This document shows, piece by piece, positions 26,162 to 36,167 of a stretch of DNA of 64,000 nucleotides. Every line of letters begins with the position of its first letter. The first letter of the stretch is position 1. Source of the stretch: Io17-Chloro-G2 sp965226825 (lineage in GTDB: Bacteria > Chloroflexota > Dehalococcoidia > Lucifugimonadales > UBA3495); the NCBI GenBank assembly GCA_965226825.1, contig CBDDED010000003.1, forward strand, positions 2,790,001 to 2,854,000, in the 5' to 3' direction. Below the pieces are notes generated by a model, which had not been told where the DNA came from, did no database searches, and saw only the letters and a program-made list of their open reading frames with translations. Made by a program: the position numbers and the translations under genes.

Positions 26162-26650
26162 GTGCAACCTGTTAAGTACATATCGGCAAGTTCCCATTAT
26201 GCCGCCCGTATGATCTGCGTGTTGGGTCTGACGGTCCCGTTGGTATTTGGGGCCGTCCTAATCCTTGCCATATTGGCCGCGGGTCTTCTGCTATTTCCGC
26301 TAGTTGGTTCCTCCGCCTGGGACCCGGCGTTCAACATAGGCAGGGATGCCAGTCCCCCTCAACTCGAGGGAGTAGCCCTACTGGTGGGGGCCTTCTTCCT
26401 GTTTCTGGTAATCGCCGGATTCGGCTATTGGTGCGTCAACTGGGCCAAGGTCTCTTCGCGTTCCAGCCGACTGATTTTCCGCACGGTCCGCCGGCTCCTG
26501 CTGGCCGCCGCCGCACTGGTCAAAATCTCTGATAATCCAGCCGTTCGCCAATTCATCACCACCGGGCGCAACCCGCTTATCGCGTTTCCACATCGAGTCA
26601 CCCGCTTCACCCCTGCCGGTCTAACCGGCGCCTCCCCTCACTTGGAATAG
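26162..26650 (+). CDS. Small membrane protein, hypothetical
   Basis: The frame of 162 codons starts at GTG 26162 or ATG 26207. It encodes two hydrophobic helices (VFGAVLILAILAAGLLLFPL and VALLVGAFFLFLVIAGFGYW) and a basic Ser/Arg-rich tail. The pattern fits a small inner-membrane protein. I see no family and no clear ribosome site, so it could be non-coding. Confidence 0.4.
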   Translation: MQPVKYISASSHYAARMICVLGLTVPLVFGAVLILAILAAGLLLFPLVGSSAWDPAFNIGRDASPPQLEGVALLVGAFFLFLVIAGFGYWCVNWAKVSSRSSRLIFRTVRRLLLAAAALVKISDNPAVRQFITTGRNPLIAFPHRVTRFTPAGLTGASPHLE

Positions 26651-26968
26651 CCACCACCTACCGGCGCTTCCCTTGGCCCACCGGCTTGATTCAGCTGGCA
26701 ATGGACTAATTTGCCATCGCTCTCTGTCCATGCGACGGCAGGCCAACGCGGCGACTCTCCGTCCGCCATTCGCCCAGGGATCCGCATCATAAGCAACCAA
26801 GCAATTCGCGTCTGCCAAACCCCTACCTGGCTATGGAATGCCATTTGCATTCCAAGCAACCCAGGTCTGGCGCATTTGGGGAAAATTGCAATGGAACCAA
26901 AAGAATACCTAGCCAAAAACAGTGCAGCCGGGAGTTTAGTCACTCCGGCGCTTCAGAAGGAAAACGTT

Positions 26969-28015
26969 ATGAGAAAAATTGCGCAAATTGTCGCGCTGAT
27001 CACAGTCCTTACCATTGGCAGCGTTGCCTGTTTCGGAATCAGCCAAGAGGAATTCCAGTTAGCCCTCGACCAACAAGCATCCGCAGCACAACAGCAAGCG
27101 GAGGCGTCCAATCAGAAACATGTCCAAGCAATCGCCGGCAAAGACAGCGAAATCGGCGCGGCCAGCGCCAATATCGCTGAGTTACAGGAATCACTGGTAT
27201 TAGCCAACGTCGAGGGCGCCAGGCTGCAGGACCAACTCAAAACGGCCGACCAAGGAACCAGTGTGACCGCGGACCAACTCGGCGTCGAGCGGGCCGAAGT
27301 AGCGAGCCTGAAAGACCAACTCGACACCGGGCGCACTGAGAATGCAAGCCTGCAAGCAAGACTCAACGCGGCCAACAAAGAATCCAGCACGACGGAGGCC
27401 CAGCTCATCGCAGAACGCAGCAAGAACGCAGGACTGCGAAACCAACTTGATGCCGCCAGCAAAGAAACCAGTACGGCTGAGGAGCAACTCAACGTCGAGC
27501 GCGCCGAAATCGCAACCCTGAAAAGCCAACTCACCGCAGCCAACAAGGAGACCAACACAGCCAAGGCTCAACTCAACGCCGAACGCACCAACACCGAGGA
27601 CGCGCGTAAGGAAACCAGATGGGTATGGGTGCCAAGCCCATCGGACAACCAGCCGGAGCTATACGGATTTACTCCAAACCTGAGCCAAAGCAGCGTCGGC
27701 ATGTTAGCCATCGCAAGTTGGTGCACCGACACCAACAATTATTTGCTGGTTTGGGACCAAGTCACGTACGAAGACGGTCAAGATTACGTAGTCAAGGCCA
27801 GTTTCGACGACGACCGGCTCAGGACCGAAACCCTATGGGGGTACGGTGATCCCATAACGATTTTCGCTGAGATAGAAGCGCGCGAACTTTGGACAGCTCA
27901 AACATTCACCATCGAAGGCCAATATGGAACCGCCATCTACGACACAACCCAGCTACACCGGATGTTTCCCACTGAAAAGGCCTTCTGCGATGGCGAAAAG
28001 CCCAAGAGTAACTGA
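26969..28015 (+). CDS. Coiled-coil lipoprotein with 28-residue repeats
   Basis: ATG 26969 follows AGAAGG. The signal peptide ends TIGSVAC (Cys21), a lipobox. Residues of about 40-210 form a long coiled coil made of near-exact 28-residue units (four heptads). Examples start LKTADQGTSVTADQLGVERA, LNAANKESSTTEAQLIAERS, LDAASKETSTAEEQLNVERA and LTAANKETNTAKAQLNAERT; one half unit of 14 lies between the first two. A globular end follows, with WVWVPSPSDNQPELYGF. It resembles an Lpp-like or BAR-like spacer in architecture only. Codon choice looks less GC-rich than in neighbouring genes. Confidence 0.8.
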   Translation: MRKIAQIVALITVLTIGSVACFGISQEEFQLALDQQASAAQQQAEASNQKHVQAIAGKDSEIGAASANIAELQESLVLANVEGARLQDQLKTADQGTSVTADQLGVERAEVASLKDQLDTGRTENASLQARLNAANKESSTTEAQLIAERSKNAGLRNQLDAASKETSTAEEQLNVERAEIATLKSQLTAANKETNTAKAQLNAERTNTEDARKETRWVWVPSPSDNQPELYGFTPNLSQSSVGMLAIASWCTDTNNYLLVWDQVTYEDGQDYVVKASFDDDRLRTETLWGYGDPITIFAEIEARELWTAQTFTIEGQYGTAIYDTTQLHRMFPTEKAFCDGEKPKSN

Positions 28016-28572
28016 TCGTGATACCAAACCCACTAGGAATCTCTCACCTTTTGCGGCGATTACATGGGGGCCGAAAGGCGCTATCCGCCAGCTTGTCCAT
28101 GGGTGTATCGCAACGACAGACACTCACCCCAAAATCCGCCAACCAACTCCAGCAAGACCACGTTGGTCTTGCCCGAGAAGCCAGATACGTCGACAAAAGC
28201 GCCAATCAACCTATCAGCAACAAGGCGCATTTATCGTTGCACCAGCATCGTTGCCTACCCGGCTTTTCGAGGAGACAAGTTCCGGTGGAACGACCGTTTT
28301 CAAAAGTCTGGCGAAGTACGCGCAACCGGCACAGGTTGCCGGTGTGCCCCAGAAGGTCTGCCGCAAACTGGGCGTCAATGAAGGGCAGAGTAGGACCGAT
28401 GTCCAATCATTGATCTCACTGGCGCTGCTGAATCTGGCGGGCGGGAAGCGCTCTGGATGACCCGTGCCTGCTGGACATGGCTGATGCCCAGTCGCGGGCG
28501 TTACTCCTCGAAACGCTTGTATGTAAATCACCCACTGGCGGAGAGCGAAGATTTGATCCGTTGGGAGTTGCA
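28016..28572. other. Intergenic region, possible gene remnant
   Basis: No intact gene. On the plus strand a frame around 28240-28460 reads protein-like text (VPQKVCRKLGVNEGQSRTDV, then QSLISLALLNLAGGKRSG) without a proper start. The opposite strand is open for 119 codons but looks like a shadow. It may be the eroded tail of a transferred gene; I cannot name it. Confidence 0.3.
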
Positions 28573-29498
28573 ATGAAACAATTTATTTTGCTAGTGGCGA
28601 TTTTATTTGTTGCCATAGCGTGTAGTGGAATGTCTGAGGCAACAATGGTACCTGAACATCCACCCACCCCGGAGTCCGGGAAAGGTCCCGCGGCAGTCCT
28701 GGATACTCCTATCCCTAACCCTACTCCTACACCAACAGCTACTGCGATCCCTAAACCGTCTGCTACATCTATAGCCAGGCCCACAGTTACGCCTACAACT
28801 ATGCCTACCCCTGAACCGTCTGCTACGTCTCGTCCGCCGGCAACACCAACACAGACTCCTCAAGAATTGTTCGATACCTCTAGCCCTGTAGTCACAATCA
28901 ATCAATTGGACCAATACGGGTACGTGGACGAACAGCCGTTTGTTCTGGTTGGTTGCTACACCGGGACGTTGGGTTCCTACCACCGGCATGCAGACACCCA
29001 ACAGCGCACACATTCGTATCTTCTCCCATGACGGGGGGTTTGATAAAAACACCTATTTTGTAGGGGTGGTTAGCGGCCCCAGGCTATTTGAAGAGGATAA
29101 GTGTTACGGGATCGCGGTAACGTACACTACGAGTACGTCATATTTGTACGAAAAGTGCTATGCCTTGCTTCGCAGATTAAATAGGAGCTGTGATCCATCA
29201 GATCAATGGTCCCAGCAGACACCGCAATTTAGTTTGTTAAGTGATTGGATTCCACGTCTACTCTCGAAAGCAGATATTAGGCGTTTCGAAAGAAACGGGC
29301 TACTTAATCCGCACCCAACTGAAACCTCAACCGGCTTCCACTTCCTGTCCAACATCGACGCTTAAATTTACCGCTACGCAGTTACCTATAGCTGGGAATT
29401 GGATTGCCGTGGATGAATTTAATGTGGCTTGTAAGGGTCGGAAATTATATGCGGACCCCACACATAATCCGACTATCGTACTACAGCCTAGGGCTTAG
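28573..29498 (+). pseudogene. Lipoprotein gene broken by frameshifts
   Basis: ATG 28573 opens a lipoprotein signal (FILLVAILFVAIAC) and then a Pro/Thr linker with PTPTPTATAIPKPSATS. The body starts VVTINQLDQYGYVDEQPF and VLVGCYTGTL. Around 28980-29030 the sense text moves to another frame (HIRIFSHDGGFDKNTYFVGV, EDKCYGIAVTYTTSTSYLYE), and after about 29240 to a third (GNWIAVDEFNVACKGRKLYA). The composition is AT-richer than the rest of the window. It looks like a transferred gene in decay; the family is unknown. Confidence 0.5.
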
Positions 29499-29685
29499 AC
29501 CTTGATCCGGGGTTCAGGTCATACTGTTTAATGGGTAAATCGCGGTGTTGATCTTGTGGCTGTTTGAGTCCAAATCGTTAATATCTGTACGGGACAATCA
29601 AACCTACGAGTGCCTGCGTCGTACGCCCCGCTCGACGGACCCCTTAGCGCTTCAACCGGGCCGCTTCTCAGCCTCGGAGAGGCAC

Positions 29686-31236
29686 TTACCCCCGGGCGTT
29701 GTACGCGGCGTACGGCGTCATGTCCGGGGGAAGGTCGTGGCGATAAAACTCCCGAACGTGTGGCTCCAGCTTCCGGGCGATTTCGCGGCGGCCTATTTCG
29801 GCGGCGCTGAGAGGGCGGTCCAGGGACTTTCGCAGGTCCCAGAATAGTTGCTCCTTGTCCACCTTGGTAATTTGCCGGTCGCGCATCACTATTTCGCCGT
29901 CCACCATCACGGTGTCCACGTCTATGGACCTGGCCCGGTGCACCACCGCGTCCACCATTGACACCTCCGGGTCGAGGAACGGCTCCTCGATGTTTCGCAG
30001 GTCAACCAGGACAAGGTCGGCGCATTTCCCAACTTCCAGCGTCCCGATCCGGTCGCCAAAGCAACTGGCCACGCCGCCGTTGACCGTCGCCATTTCTAGG
30101 ACCTGGCAGGCCGTTGGCAGGGTGTGCTCAATCCCCGGAACACGGTGCAGCTTGAGTACCAACCGCATTTCCTGAAAAAGGTCCTTGTCGTCGTTCAAGC
30201 CGGCCTCGTCGCTGCCCAACGCTACCTTGATGCCTGCTGCCAACAGGCGTCCCAGCGGCGCAATGCCGCTCTGCAGCCGCAGGTTGGAACTGGCGTTGTG
30301 GCACACGCTGACCCCCGTGGCAGCCATAATCGCAATGTCCTCTTCGGTAACCCAGACGCTATGGCCGCAGGTGACTTCCGGGCCCAGGAACCCCAGGTCA
30401 TTGAGGTGCTGCAGCGGCGTCTTACCCCAAGCAGTCTGGCCGTACAGCCGCTGATACACCGTCTCCTGAAGATGGATGTGTATGCCGGTCTCGTACTTGG
30501 CCGCCAGGTCTTTGATCCTGAGCAGCAGTTCGTCGGAGCACCGGTGTACGTTGCTGGGGGCCAGGGTGATGCGGACCTTTTCGTGGCCGGGTCCCGCGTA
30601 CTGAGAGCAGAGGCTTTCCAGCAGGTCCACCGTTTCTGAGACCGGCAGGTACCTGGCAGCCATCATGGCTCGAAATTGAACGGCCAACTCCTCGGGCAGC
30701 CGAGACGCCAATTCCTCCTCCCCACCGGAACGGCCGGAAACCGTGGCGTTCTGGTCGGCGGCCATGGCTGCATAGGCCACGCGCATACCCGAGTCCTGGA
30801 AGGCGTTGATTGCCTGTCCCGCAACCGCCAGGTCGATCGGCGGTCCGCCTCGACGGCTGGAATGGAGGGCCTGCACAGTGGTGGCGCCCGACTCAATCAT
30901 CTGGACGGCACCATACAACTGGTCCAGGTAGGGATCAACGTCTCGCTGCCCCATCCGGGCGAACATCCACAATTCCAAAGGCAGGTCCGGAGCGCCCAAT
31001 TGAAACGGCGTTAGTCCCACGTGGAAATGGTCGTTGACGAGGCCCGGCATCACCACGTGGTTTGACGACCCGATAACCTCAGTTTCCGGGTGCGCGGTTT
31101 TCAATTCCTGGAATAGCCCTATCTCGGCAATCGCCCCATCCTCGACCAGCAAGGCGCTCTCGGTCAAGGTTTCCGCCGACGTAGGTCCCGTTACCCTGGT
31201 TATGATGTATTTCCCACGAACCAACGTGACGGCCAT
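29686..31236 (-). CDS. Amidohydrolase family protein (ATZ/TRZ-type)
   Basis: The protein is 516 residues from ATG 31236, which GGAGGG precedes; a start ten codons earlier is less likely. It is a metal-dependent hydrolase. The beta-strand-1 motif NDHFHVG gives the HxH ligands, HIHLQETVYQ supplies a later His, CGHSVWV another and ALGSDEAGLNDD the Asp. This order matches the cytosine deaminase/chlorohydrolase branch, which removes amino or chloro groups from heterocycles. The substrate is not predictable. It is divergent from rsmG. Confidence 0.9.
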   Translation of the reverse strand: MAVTLVRGKYIITRVTGPTSAETLTESALLVEDGAIAEIGLFQELKTAHPETEVIGSSNHVVMPGLVNDHFHVGLTPFQLGAPDLPLELWMFARMGQRDVDPYLDQLYGAVQMIESGATTVQALHSSRRGGPPIDLAVAGQAINAFQDSGMRVAYAAMAADQNATVSGRSGGEEELASRLPEELAVQFRAMMAARYLPVSETVDLLESLCSQYAGPGHEKVRITLAPSNVHRCSDELLLRIKDLAAKYETGIHIHLQETVYQRLYGQTAWGKTPLQHLNDLGFLGPEVTCGHSVWVTEEDIAIMAATGVSVCHNASSNLRLQSGIAPLGRLLAAGIKVALGSDEAGLNDDKDLFQEMRLVLKLHRVPGIEHTLPTACQVLEMATVNGGVASCFGDRIGTLEVGKCADLVLVDLRNIEEPFLDPEVSMVDAVVHRARSIDVDTVMVDGEIVMRDRQITKVDKEQLFWDLRKSLDRPLSAAEIGRREIARKLEPHVREFYRHDLPPDMTPYAAYNARG

Positions 31237-31363
31237 GACGCCCTCCGTGTTGCTAAATTCACCCACTCCCGCAATGTTATCATCCCGCGCTGCTTCTCTC
31301 GGCAGCGTCTCGGCGAAATCTCCCGCCGGGTCTACGCCTAAGGCGGCCCAGGGCGGGATTGTC

Positions 31364-31369
31364 TATAAT
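31364..31369 (+). promoter_or_regulatory. -10 box very close to the rsmG start
   Basis: TATAAT lies at 31364-31369, so transcription would begin at about 31376-31378, on or next to the ATG at 31378. No ribosome site is present, so rsmG may be read from a leaderless transcript. A good -35 is not visible. Confidence 0.5.
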
Positions 31370-31377
31370 CCGTGTTG

Positions 31378-32106
31378 ATGGCATCTGAAATGGAACTCCT
31401 TGCAGAAGGCGCGGCCCGCTTGGGCATTGGCTTGTCCCAGGCACAACTGAACCTTTTCGAAGCCTACTACCACGAGTTGGTCCAGGGGAACCGGCGCGTC
31501 AACCTGACCAGGATCACCGACTACGCCGAGGTCCAAGTAAAACATTTCTTGGACTCCCTCACCATTCATCCGGCTGTAGGCGGGATTGAACGGAGCTGGC
31601 GGGTCCTCGACGTCGGCGCAGGCGCAGGGTTCCCCGGCGTGCCTCTGAAGCTGGCATTCCCCGAAATTCAGGTCGTTCTGATGGAATCAGCAGCAAAAAA
31701 AACCCGGTTCCTGGAGAAACTCCGCGACCGGCTGGAAATGCCGGCGGTGGAGGTCTTGACCGGCAGAGCCGAGTCGGTGGCCCACGAGGAAAACCAGCGC
31801 GAGTCCTACGACCTGGTAACCGCCCGGGGACTGGCCCGCCTGCCGGTGTTGCTGGAATACGCACTGCCGTTTTGCCGGACGGGAGGGCGCCTTGCCGCCA
31901 TGAAACACGGCGGCCCCGGCCTGGAACAGGAGTTGGCTGCCGCGGCCAACGCTCTGGAGGTTCTGGCTGGCCGGGTTACCAACGTCTACCCGGTTGAGCT
32001 TCCCGGCCTGACCGACAACCGGGTAGTGGTGGTTGTCGAGAAGCAGGCTCCTACGCCTGAGACCTACCCACGGCGTCCCGGGATGCCATCCAAACGCCCT
32101 CTTTAG
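31378..32106 (+). CDS. rsmG: 16S rRNA (guanine-N7) methyltransferase RsmG
   Basis: The protein (242 residues) methylates G527 of 16S rRNA with S-adenosylmethionine. It has NLTRITDYAEVQVKHFLDSL near residue 40, the SAM site VLDVGAGAGFPGVPLKLAFP near 75 and TARGLARLPVLLEYALPF near 145. All are characteristic of RsmG/GidB. The codons GTG-TTG-ATG run together at 31372-31380; I take the ATG because the -10 box sits just upstream. It is not next to mnmG or parAB here. Confidence 0.95.
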   Translation: MASEMELLAEGAARLGIGLSQAQLNLFEAYYHELVQGNRRVNLTRITDYAEVQVKHFLDSLTIHPAVGGIERSWRVLDVGAGAGFPGVPLKLAFPEIQVVLMESAAKKTRFLEKLRDRLEMPAVEVLTGRAESVAHEENQRESYDLVTARGLARLPVLLEYALPFCRTGGRLAAMKHGGPGLEQELAAAANALEVLAGRVTNVYPVELPGLTDNRVVVVVEKQAPTPETYPRRPGMPSKRPL

Positions 32107-32300
32107 GCAAAACACACCCTCCAGGACGCTGGTCTTTGGGACTCTAATGGGCTGATCTCCAGTACGGTTCGGGGTTACGCCGCTGCCGCGTCTTACGTCG
32201 TAGGGGCTCTGGAGCTCAAGATTGCGCCCCTACCTAGGCCTATGTATGATTGACCAGCCAAGGCACTTGTTGCCGGCAACCAATTCCAGGAGGCTGTATC

Positions 32301-33242
32301 ATGTCGGTCATGGTCACGGGGGGAACCGGATTCATCGGCAACCGCATCGTTCGCAAGCTGGTGGATCGGGGACTGGACGTTGTCTGCTTCGACCTGGCGC
32401 CTCCCAGGCCCAACTTGGAACCCTACCTTGACCGGATCAAATTTTACCGCGGCGACATTACCCAGATGCCCCACCTGCTGGAGGCGATCAACACCCACGG
32501 CGTGGACCGGATCATCCACATGGCGGCGCTGCTCCCCCCGGATACGGAAGACCGCCCTCATTTTGGGATGCTCATCAACATCCAGGGGACCAACAACGTA
32601 TTCGAAGCCGCCCGTTGGACCGGAATCAACAGGGTGGTCTACGCCAGCTCAATAGCCGCGTTCGGAGTACAGGAGACCTTCGGAGACCGTCCGGTCAACG
32701 AAGACGACCTGACGGCGCCGATCAACGTTTACGGCATGACCAAGGCCGCCAATGACTTTGCCGCCCAGAAGTACACCAGTCTGTACGGGTTGGACCTTCG
32801 GGGAGTGCGTATATGCACGGTGTTCGGGCACGGCAGAGTCACCGGCATGACCGGCATCATCGGCGGCCTGTTGATGTCCTACCCGGCGGTGGGCCGGCCC
32901 ATCAGTATGCCCTTCCATCAGGATGAGCCCTCTCCCATGATTCACGCGGAGGATGCCGCGGAGATTTTCGTGCGGGTGGCTCTTGCCGGCACGCTGAACC
33001 ACACCGTATATATCAGCGGCGGCCACCTGGCCACCATTAAAGACATGGCTGACCTTGTTAAAAGGTTCATCCCCGACGCCCAGATTTCGACCGGAGACCA
33101 GGCGGTCCCCCATATTTTCCGCGTGGACAACAGCCGCATGCTGGCCGACGTGGGCTACGAGTTGGCCCCGTTGGAAGTTCGGATACTGGAACACATCAAT
33201 GACGCCCGGCAGGAAGCAGGTTTAGCCCCCATAGCAGGTTGA
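32301..33242 (+). CDS. NAD(P)-dependent epimerase/dehydratase
   Basis: This 313-residue extended short-chain dehydrogenase starts at ATG 32301 after AGGAGG. The nucleotide site is GGTGFIG near residue 7, and the catalytic pair is YGMTK with the Ser of YASSIAAFG upstream. RVALAGTLNHTVYISGG marks the substrate domain. It could epimerise or dehydrate a nucleotide sugar or act on another hydroxy compound. It is 195 bp from rsmG; that gap holds an 8-bp inverted repeat, GTAGGGGC/GCCCCTAC, near 32200-32235. Confidence 0.9.
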   Translation: MSVMVTGGTGFIGNRIVRKLVDRGLDVVCFDLAPPRPNLEPYLDRIKFYRGDITQMPHLLEAINTHGVDRIIHMAALLPPDTEDRPHFGMLINIQGTNNVFEAARWTGINRVVYASSIAAFGVQETFGDRPVNEDDLTAPINVYGMTKAANDFAAQKYTSLYGLDLRGVRICTVFGHGRVTGMTGIIGGLLMSYPAVGRPISMPFHQDEPSPMIHAEDAAEIFVRVALAGTLNHTVYISGGHLATIKDMADLVKRFIPDAQISTGDQAVPHIFRVDNSRMLADVGYELAPLEVRILEHINDARQEAGLAPIAG

Positions 33243-33380
33243 GCAAGTGGCCAGCCGAAGACGGCTTTTGGTGAAGACCAGGACCTATTTGGCGATTAGG
33301 CCACAATAAGCCGACCCCAGATTCCTTGCCAGTAAGCCTTGTTGTATTTTGATACTTGGGTTGCGATTGCCATTGCAATT

Positions 33381-33555
33381 GAAACTAATTGCCACCACTG
33401 TTTCTATTAATCTGCAATTGGCAACTGGAGTTTCAAATAGCCGCCGGTGGTCTGGTAGGTTCTGATTAGAAACTTTGCTTGCTATTCCCGGTACAATAGA
33501 AACTATTCGGCCTCAAAGTATCAATTGGCCTGAAACCAGCAACTGGAGTTTCTAT
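33381..33555 (+). promoter_or_regulatory. Cluster of GAAAC/GTTTC motifs upstream of fic
   Basis: Six GAAAC or GTTTC words lie in 175 bp: 33381, 33400, 33430, 33469, 33499 and 33548 (approximate starts). One is the palindrome AATAG-AAA-CTATT at 33495-33507. The 14-mer GCAACTGGAGTTTC occurs twice, just before the last and third sites. TACAAT at 33493-33498 could be a -10. The array may be operator sites, perhaps for the winged-helix tail of the Fic protein itself. Confidence 0.4.
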
Positions 33556-34709
33556 TGGCCATCAGCGACCTGGTAGACAGTCCATGCGGGCGCCTGGAAC
33601 CAATCGAGAATGGAAACCGGGCTTTTGTTCCGGACCCGCTTCCTCGCCAAATAGACCTCAATCCCGAACTGATCTATCGACTCGATGAGGCGTCGCGGGC
33701 GGTATCCACGCTGGCTGGCGTCGCAGAGACGGTCCCCAATCCCCACCTCCTCATCACGCCGTTCCTGCGCCGGGAAGCCGTTCTGTCGTCCAGAATCGAG
33801 GGCACTCAGGCGTCGCTGACGGACCTGTTTCGCTACGAAGCCTCGGCTGTTGGGCGACCCCAGGGCGATGTGGCCGAAGTGGCCAACTACGTGACGGCGC
33901 TGGAACATGGCCTTGAGCGGCTTGACCAGTTGCCCATCTGTGTTCGACTGGCCAACGAGATGCACGAAATTTTGCTCAGAGGAGTAAAAGGCTCCGGCTG
34001 GCGTCTGGGCAACTTGCGGTCAAGCCAGGTATGGATCGGCGCCCCGGGCACTCCGATTGAGGAGGCTACTTATGTCCCTCCGCCGGCTCTTCTGCTCCGA
34101 GACCTGCTGCACGACTCGGAAAATTTCGTAAATCAAGACCCGTTGCTGCCGCCACTGATTCAGTGCGCCATGATGCATTATCAGTTTAAGGCTATCCATC
34201 CCTATGTCGACGGCAACGGCCGGCTTGGCCGCTTGCTCATTGTCCTGTTCCTATGTTCCAAAAGGGGTACTGCCGCAACCGCTGCTCTATCTGAGCGCCT
34301 ACTTCGAGCGCGACCGGGCCGCTTACTATGACCACTTGTTCATGACCAGCGCGACCGGAGACTGGCAGGCCTGGATCGGTTACTCCTGGACGGCGTGGTT
34401 GAGCAAGCCCATGACGCCCTGCACCGGGCCAGACGAGTGAGAGACCTCCGCGGAAAAATGAGGGACGTGCTCCAAGAAAACCGGGAGTCCGCGAACGCCC
34501 TGATGTTGTTGGACAAGCTCTTCGAGAGGCCGTTGACAACTGCGCCGGAGGCCGCTAAATCCCTGAACATATCCACCCCCGGCGCCAGGGGAATACTTGA
34601 CCGCTTGGCAGATCTGAACATCGTCGAATACCACCCGGAGACATGGCCCCGGGTGTACGTTAACCGCGAATTGATGGATCTGATCGATTCGCCCACCATC
34701 CTCGGCTAG
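33555..34709 (+). pseudogene. Fic-domain protein with C-terminal winged helix, two compensating frameshifts
   Basis: Fic proteins transfer AMP or similar groups to proteins. The N-part has SSRIEGTQASLTDL (the inhibitory-helix-type motif) and the intact Fic motif HPYVDGNGRLGR. At about 34258-34267 (AAAAGGGG) one extra base moves the sense into the next frame (GVLPQPLLYLSAYFERDRAA). At about 34376 one missing base returns it (LLDGVVEQAHDALHRAR). The C-terminal part has a winged helix (NISTPGARGILDRLADLNIV). Repaired, it is a normal Fic-HTH protein of about 384 residues. Sequencing error or a dead gene are both possible. Its start would be TTG 33555. Confidence 0.75.
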
Positions 34710-34771
34710 CCCATACCCACTAACAAGGGGCCAGTCGCCGATCGAACGAATAAACAAACGAGGTAAGAACA

Positions 34772-36130
34772 ATGCATGATCTCGAAGACCTATTCAGACA
34801 GGTGGACGCCGCCGAAGGCGAGATTTTGGAATTGGAGCAGGCTCTGGTCAGGATACCGTCGGTCAACACAGGCGCCATGCCCACCGGCAATGAGACTGCC
34901 GTTTGCGAGTACGCCAGGGACTGGCTGGATCAAGACGGCATAAGCGCCGAGATTCTGGAGTCGGCCCCGGGCCGGGGCAACCTGATTGCCCGGATAGAAG
35001 GCTGGTCGGGCCAGGCCGGATTAATGTTCATGTCCCATACCGACGTGGTCCCGGTTGAGGAGGAGGACAAGTGGCGCTTTCCCCCGTTTAGCGCCACTCT
35101 TGCCGACGGCCGGATTTACGGCCGGGGCGCCAATGACTGCAAGGGTCTGCTCACCGTCCAGATGATGGCCATGAGACTGCTCCGGCGCAACGGCATCGAC
35201 CTCAAGGAAAGCCTCATATTGGCTTCGGGCGCGGACGAAGAGCATGGCGGCAGGTATGGGTTTGGCTGGTTGGCGCAGAACCATCCGGAAAAACTTGCCG
35301 CCCCGTTGGCCGTCAATGAAGGCGGCGGCACCCCCGTCGAAGCCGCCGGAGCGCTGACCTATATGCTGGGCGTAGGGGAGAAGGGAAGACTTCAGGTGGA
35401 GATAAACGTTAAGGGTACCAGCGCCCACGCCTCCACCCCCTGGCAGGGGACCAACGCGCTGTTTGAGTTGGCGCGGGCGGTGCAACGCATCGAACAGTAC
35501 GAGCCGGAGCGTGACACCTCAACCAGCCTGTTCAGCTACCTTTCCACCTTCGCCATCGAGGACAAACCGTCGCCGGAAAACATTGACCGGATGATCGCCG
35601 AAATCGAGCCATCCAACCCCAGGTTTGCTTCAATCATGCGGGCGCTGTCACGGATGACCGTGACGCCAACAATGATTCAGGGAGGAATAAAGTCCAACAG
35701 CGTTCCCGAGGCGATCAGGTTGACCTGCGATGTTCGCACCCTGCCTCACCAGAACGAAGAGTACGTGCGAGGCGAACTCGACCGAATCCTACAGGGCGCG
35801 CCCGGGCTGGACTACGAGATAGACTACATGGCGGTCCCCAATTCCTCGCCCTTCGAAACGGACTTTGCTCGAAGAATTCAGTCGGTTACCGCTAGGGCGC
35901 TGGACCGGGATGACATTCAGTGGGTGCCAGCCATCAGCACCGGCTTCACCGATTCCAGGTTCACCCGGCCCCTGGGGACCATCACCTACGGTTTCTCCGG
36001 GGCTCACCCCGACGACGATCCGATGTTGACGCGAAACCACGGCACGGATGAGTCGGTTGGAGTCAAAAGCCTGGTCAGCGGGACCAAGATAATGTTGGCC
36101 TTGGCCTGCGACCTGCTGGGAGCCGAGTAG
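34772..36130 (+). CDS. M20 family metallopeptidase
   Basis: This 452-residue zinc peptidase or deacylase starts at ATG 34772 after GAGGTAAG. The metal ligands and base are visible: His89 and Asp91 in SHTDVVP, Asp122 in GANDCKG, Glu156/Glu157 in DEEHGG, with a late His in GAHPDDDPML or NHGTDES. The dimerisation domain (GTSAHASTPWQGTNALFELA) is typical of ArgE/DapE/CPG2 relatives. It hydrolyses an N-acyl or peptide bond; the substrate is unknown. It follows fic by 62 bp. Confidence 0.92.
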   Translation: MHDLEDLFRQVDAAEGEILELEQALVRIPSVNTGAMPTGNETAVCEYARDWLDQDGISAEILESAPGRGNLIARIEGWSGQAGLMFMSHTDVVPVEEEDKWRFPPFSATLADGRIYGRGANDCKGLLTVQMMAMRLLRRNGIDLKESLILASGADEEHGGRYGFGWLAQNHPEKLAAPLAVNEGGGTPVEAAGALTYMLGVGEKGRLQVEINVKGTSAHASTPWQGTNALFELARAVQRIEQYEPERDTSTSLFSYLSTFAIEDKPSPENIDRMIAEIEPSNPRFASIMRALSRMTVTPTMIQGGIKSNSVPEAIRLTCDVRTLPHQNEEYVRGELDRILQGAPGLDYEIDYMAVPNSSPFETDFARRIQSVTARALDRDDIQWVPAISTGFTDSRFTRPLGTITYGFSGAHPDDDPMLTRNHGTDESVGVKSLVSGTKIMLALACDLLGAE

Positions 36131-36167
36131 GACCCGATCGGATTCCGAGGGTCACTGCCTACCCGGA

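Noticed and set aside
28214..28573. 119-codon minus-strand frame
   Set aside because: Low-information Cys/Pro text opposite protein-like plus-strand fragments; no start signal.
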